A DNA stretch of 64,000 nt from Struthidea cinerea (lineage: Eukaryota > Chordata > Aves > Passeriformes > Corcoracidae): positions 232,372 to 296,371 of the forward strand of contig VZTI01004651.1 of assembly GCA_013397865.1 (NCBI GenBank), written 5' to 3'. The notes beneath the pieces are model-generated. The model searched no databases and was not told the origin of the DNA. It saw nothing but the letters and a program-made list of their open reading frames with translations. Position 1 is the first letter of the stretch, and the number at the start of each line of letters is the position of its first letter. The position numbers and the translations under genes are program-made. Positions 62,046 to 64,000 of the stretch are shown one piece after another.

Positions 62046-64000
62046 AAAAAAAAATCTGTCTCCCTGGTTATTAAATGCAAATGAAAAGGACTTGTCAGAA
62101 TGGGGTGACTGAGTCACCGTTTCCTTCAGCATGACTAAATCCAGGACAGAATAGGACACAAATATGTACATATACTGGGATTTCATTTTTTGTTCTTCCA
62201 AAGGTGGCGATTCATATTATTACATGTCAAAAAAACAATATACCAGAGAAACAGAATATTAAAAAAATACGATAAAATTTCATATACTTTGAAAACAACA
62301 AAATAAAGTGAGTTTATTTTTGCATGACCACACTAGCAGCTGTCTTATTCACATAATGGTCTTATAGGCAGTTGGATTTATAGCCATAAAACCAATGAAC
62401 AAGAGAGCTCTTTGTATAGCAGAGGAGAATATCTTCATTGTTACTGAAAGGTCCTGAAAAGATATCTAAAGGCAATAAGACAAAATAATAAAATTATGTA
62501 TCTAAGACATCATTTTCCTATTGTGCCATGAATATGTAGCAATTTTCAGTTTGTCATTGAGATGTTATGTGCATGACTTTCAGATGACATTAGGTACTTT
62601 AGTGTAAGTCACCTCAAAAATGCTTTTGTGTAAAAAGTAGTTTAACTATTACATTCAATTGGTGCATAAGATATTGGAGCAGCTCAAGGAAAGAGAAGGG
62701 AATGAAGAATCAGAATGAAAAATGAAACGTGGACTAAAAAGGATCAGGAACAGTTATTTCTCTACCTTGAGACTAGTTTAACAACTTGCATTCTATATAC
62801 AACAGCTTGTCCTTGTTGTTTTATTCCCATAATAAATAAATATCTTCCCTAGAGAAACAAAATCTTCTAGCTTGTCATTTACTTTGTAAGTTAGTTTGAC
62901 CACCTAAGTCCAGTTTTTAATTACTGGAGTTGCTAAAATTGATTTATCTTCTAATGTCCCAGGGGGGAAGAAAATGGAGTTTCTGGTGAAAATAGCAACT
63001 TAGAGTCACGGAAAGGACACATCATTTTGCCATTTCTTTTGTTCTTCAAGTGCAAGGCAGTATTTTAAATAAATAAAAGTGGAATCTATGGGATATAGCA
63101 GTACCTAAATAGCCTGAAATTTCTCCAACAGACCTAATTTTAGTTTTCACACAAATTTGTGATCATTTCAGTTATAAAATACCTACATATATAAATTGAT
63201 TTCTTCTAGAAAAGCTACTGTGATAGATTTAATATGCTTTGCATTCTTTCTCCTCAATTATTCTAATAGGCTTCATCTACTATATACTGCATTCAAACTC
63301 TGTCTCCTTTCTCCAAGTAGGGAGATAGTTTGAATTCTAATGGATATACAGACCAAGACAACAGGCCTTTAAAATGGAAGGAAGCTATGAATCTCAATCA
63401 CAACAATTTGCTTTGAAAAAAACTCATATATTTTTGACTGAAATTAAATTTTGATTGATAAATCTCTGTGTATTTTTCTGTATATAGATAGTTACCTAGA
63501 TTTATTGAAATGTGTACACAGTCATGAGACAGTTATATTTTACCCATAAGATTTCTGGAGGAAAGTTATGTAAGTGCATTATATTCTTGGAGAAAATGGG
63601 TGACACTCTGCATTTACAAATTATGACATTTACAGCTTCACTGCTACTTACTTTGCTCTAACTAGAAACAGCATTGCCATGCAAAGCATTTAATGTGCTA
63701 AGATAGTCTCAAGACAGTCAATAAATGGGAAAGAAATGGTAAAAAGGCATCAGTGTCTTCATTAAATGCTAATATTGGGGGCTTATTAATGAAATTTTGA
63801 ATTTTTCTGATTTTGAAGACATCCTCATCTTTGTCTACAAGTACAGAACATATGTCAATACCAAATATCTGCAACGTCAGTCCTTGTCTGCAGGAATAAC
63901 TTGACAAAAATGTAGGCAGCCAACATAATTTACAGGAGATCAACAAGTGCTTATAAATGGTATGAGCATGTTGAAAGTGATATCTTCCCGAACAAGATTC

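Larger units (their letters stand above)
37175..64000 (+). other. NLGN4: NLGN4 downstream intron (partial)
   Basis: From the GTAAGTG donor to the window end no further neuroligin exon is seen. In particular I found no segment encoding the GFLS start or the G-x-G-A-G nucleophile-elbow region of the next exon. The intron is therefore at least 26.8 kb. It contains most of the CR1 sequence in the window, two neighbouring LTRs, simple repeats, a short gap and a minus-strand cluster of broken coding-like frames. Confidence 0.8.
59571..64000. other. Intron stretch without recognised elements
   Basis: Nothing recognised apart from the decamer repeat at 60453 and the gap at 62029-62045. The 97- and 105-codon frames at 61313-61606 and 61680-61997 have no known domain. 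Confidence 0.55.

Noticed and set aside
61886..62201. Minus-strand frames crossing the gap at 62029
   Set aside because: They include undetermined residues, so the frames are artefacts.
37175..64000. Possible next NLGN4 exon
   Set aside because: I looked for the segment that should follow RLGVL (starting GFLS and later containing the nucleophile-elbow region) and saw none in the + frames.

Overview
This window is an AT-rich stretch of vertebrate nuclear DNA, almost certainly from a bird. Two signals point there. First, the interspersed repeats are dominated by chicken-repeat-1 (CR1) LINE fragments with the avian 3' end, whose antisense form begins with tandem copies of TCATAGAA/ATCATAGAA. 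Second, several LTRs have the look of avian endogenous retroviruses (ERVs). There is no bacterial-style gene density: nearly all open reading frames of 60-160 codons are chance frames in intron DNA or lie in repeats.

The one protein-coding gene that can be supported is a neuroligin, best matched to NLGN4 (the NLGN4X/Y type), on the + strand. Two coding exons are visible. A 60-base cassette exon (33542-33601) encodes the acidic 20-residue insert known in neuroligins as splice insert A. A constitutive 153-base exon (37022-37174) encodes the start of the core esterase-like fold, including the HGGSY and NYRLG motifs. Both exons are in phase 1 at both ends, so the cassette can be included or skipped without a frameshift. 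The exon with the signal peptide and N-terminal domain, and the exons downstream of the RLGVL segment, are not seen. The window is therefore at least 33.5 kb of upstream intron, a 3.4 kb middle intron, and at least 26.8 kb of downstream intron.

Upstream intron (1-33541): a sense-oriented GC-rich LTR-like element (about 2944-3463), a CR1 3' end (about 5921-6112), an assembly gap (9741-9804), microsatellites, a CpG-bearing inverted repeat (15966-16031), two antisense LTRs of one family (about 19309-19864 and 24340-24608), CR1 fragments (20633-21255, 30183-30768), and a clean 505-bp solo LTR with a 6-bp target-site duplication (26556-27060).

Downstream intron (37175-64000): the longest CR1 copy (39670-41510), further CR1 pieces (44.6, 47.1, 48.5-49.1 and 59.4 kb), and a pair of neighbouring LTRs of different families (50497-51092 and 51167-51543). 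The second LTR has a 5-bp target-site duplication. There is also a minus-strand cluster of coding-like but broken frames (52.9-54.1 kb) and a small gap (62029-62045).

The most interesting functional signal is the splicing context of the cassette exon: a weak 5' splice site, a U-rich stretch directly after it, a CU-rich upstream tract, and a TGCATG (RBFOX-type) motif 33 bases into the downstream intron. I found no evidence for a new defence system, operon, CRISPR array or RNA gene.
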